From positions 1-14,150 of the forward strand of contig JAESTW010000607.1 in the NCBI GenBank assembly GCA_016763395.1: a stretch of DNA of 14,150 nucleotides. The letters are read 5' to 3'. The translations under genes were made by a program, and so were the position numbers. The number at the start of each line of letters is the position of its first letter. Position 1 is the first letter of the stretch. Shown piece by piece: positions 13,988-14,150 of the stretch. Origin of the DNA: Kofleriaceae bacterium. GTDB taxonomy: Bacteria; Myxococcota_A; Polyangia; Haliangiales; Haliangiaceae. The notes below the pieces were generated by a model that was given only the letters and a program-made list of their open reading frames with translations, was not told the origin of the DNA and did not search any database.

Positions 13988-14150
13988 TTAGTCGAGGGTT
14001 ATACTCGGAACTTCGATGATGCGCCTGGTGAAGTTTCCGCCGCCGTCATTGATCCACAGTACAATGCCGCTCTCGTCATTCGGCACATCACCGACATTAC
14101 CGATGTCGCCAGTTATGATGTCGATGTCACCATCGCCATCGGCATCACCA
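13988..14150 (-). CDS. FG-GAP/VCBS repeat protein, C-terminus only (5' part beyond window)
   Basis: The minus strand carries an open frame from the right edge to TAA at 13988-13990, giving the last 53 residues. It contains GDADGDGDIDIITGD, the calcium-binding DxDxDG-type loop characteristic of FG-GAP/VCBS beta-propeller repeats, and then VLWINDGGGNFTRRII, the usual continuation of such a blade. These proteins are normally exported or surface-exposed; the signal region is outside the window. Only 18 bases separate its stop from the convergent lipase stop. Confidence 0.8.
   Translation of the reverse strand, partial: GDADGDGDIDIITGDIGNVGDVPNDESGIVLWINDGGGNFTRRIIEVPSITLD

Noticed and set aside
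1..14150. CRISPR arrays, tRNA/rRNA genes, insertion-sequence ends, phage or defence genes
   Set aside because: I looked for these and found no regularly spaced repeats, tRNA-like arms, transposase frames or terminal repeats.

Overview
The window looks like chromosome of a deltaproteobacterium-type organism (Myxococcota, Bradymonadota or relatives). This rests on three things: the gene set rpoN, long hpf, ptsN, hprK, rapZ, ptsH, ptsI; the two lipoproteins and the FG-GAP/VCBS repeat protein; and a sensor-less hybrid histidine kinase. The lineage is inferred from gene content and style only. Base composition is moderate, and there are no tRNA or rRNA genes, insertion sequences or CRISPR arrays.

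Layout from left to right: (1) 1-1510, minus strand: a soluble histidine kinase with two N-terminal receiver domains, cut by the left edge. (2) 1511-1734: a divergent intergenic region with an inverted repeat and phased 17-bp repeats. (3) 1735-3165, plus strand: a cytosolic M20 zinc dipeptidase. (4) 3197-8540, minus strand: a compact regulatory phosphotransferase module. Reading in the direction of transcription it is hpf, a 245-bp gap full of hairpins, ptsN, hprK, rapZ, ptsH, ptsI and a tiny lipoprotein. From hprK to the lipoprotein the genes overlap by 1-4 bases or lie one base apart, so they should be translationally coupled. (5) 8681-10153, minus strand: rpoN (sigma-54), with its own sigma-70-like promoter and, just upstream, two tandem sigma-54-like sites pointing the other way. 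(6) 10388-12028, minus strand: pyrG (CTP synthase) with a good promoter and almost no leader. (7) 12073-12742: about 670 bases without a convincing gene, holding a frame-split coding-like fragment and a nested palindrome. (8) 12743-13969, plus strand: a lipase-family (class 3) lipoprotein. (9) 13988-14150, minus strand: the C-terminus of an FG-GAP/VCBS-type protein running off the right edge.

How the genes fit together: enzyme I takes phosphate from phosphoenolpyruvate and passes it through HPr to the nitrogen-type EIIA. HPr can also be phosphorylated on its conserved serine by HprK. RapZ is a nucleotide-binding RNA-adaptor family protein. RpoN and long HPF share the cluster, as in many proteobacteria. 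No sugar permease (EIIB/EIIC) is present, and enzyme I lacks the N-terminal GAF domain of PtsP, so this is best read as a regulatory rather than sugar-importing PTS.

Points most worth a second look: the tandem sigma-54-like sites beside rpoN, the first receiver domain with arginine in place of the phosphorylated aspartate, the lipoprotein coupled to ptsI, and the structured hpf-ptsN gap. I did not find a clear new defence or mobile system.
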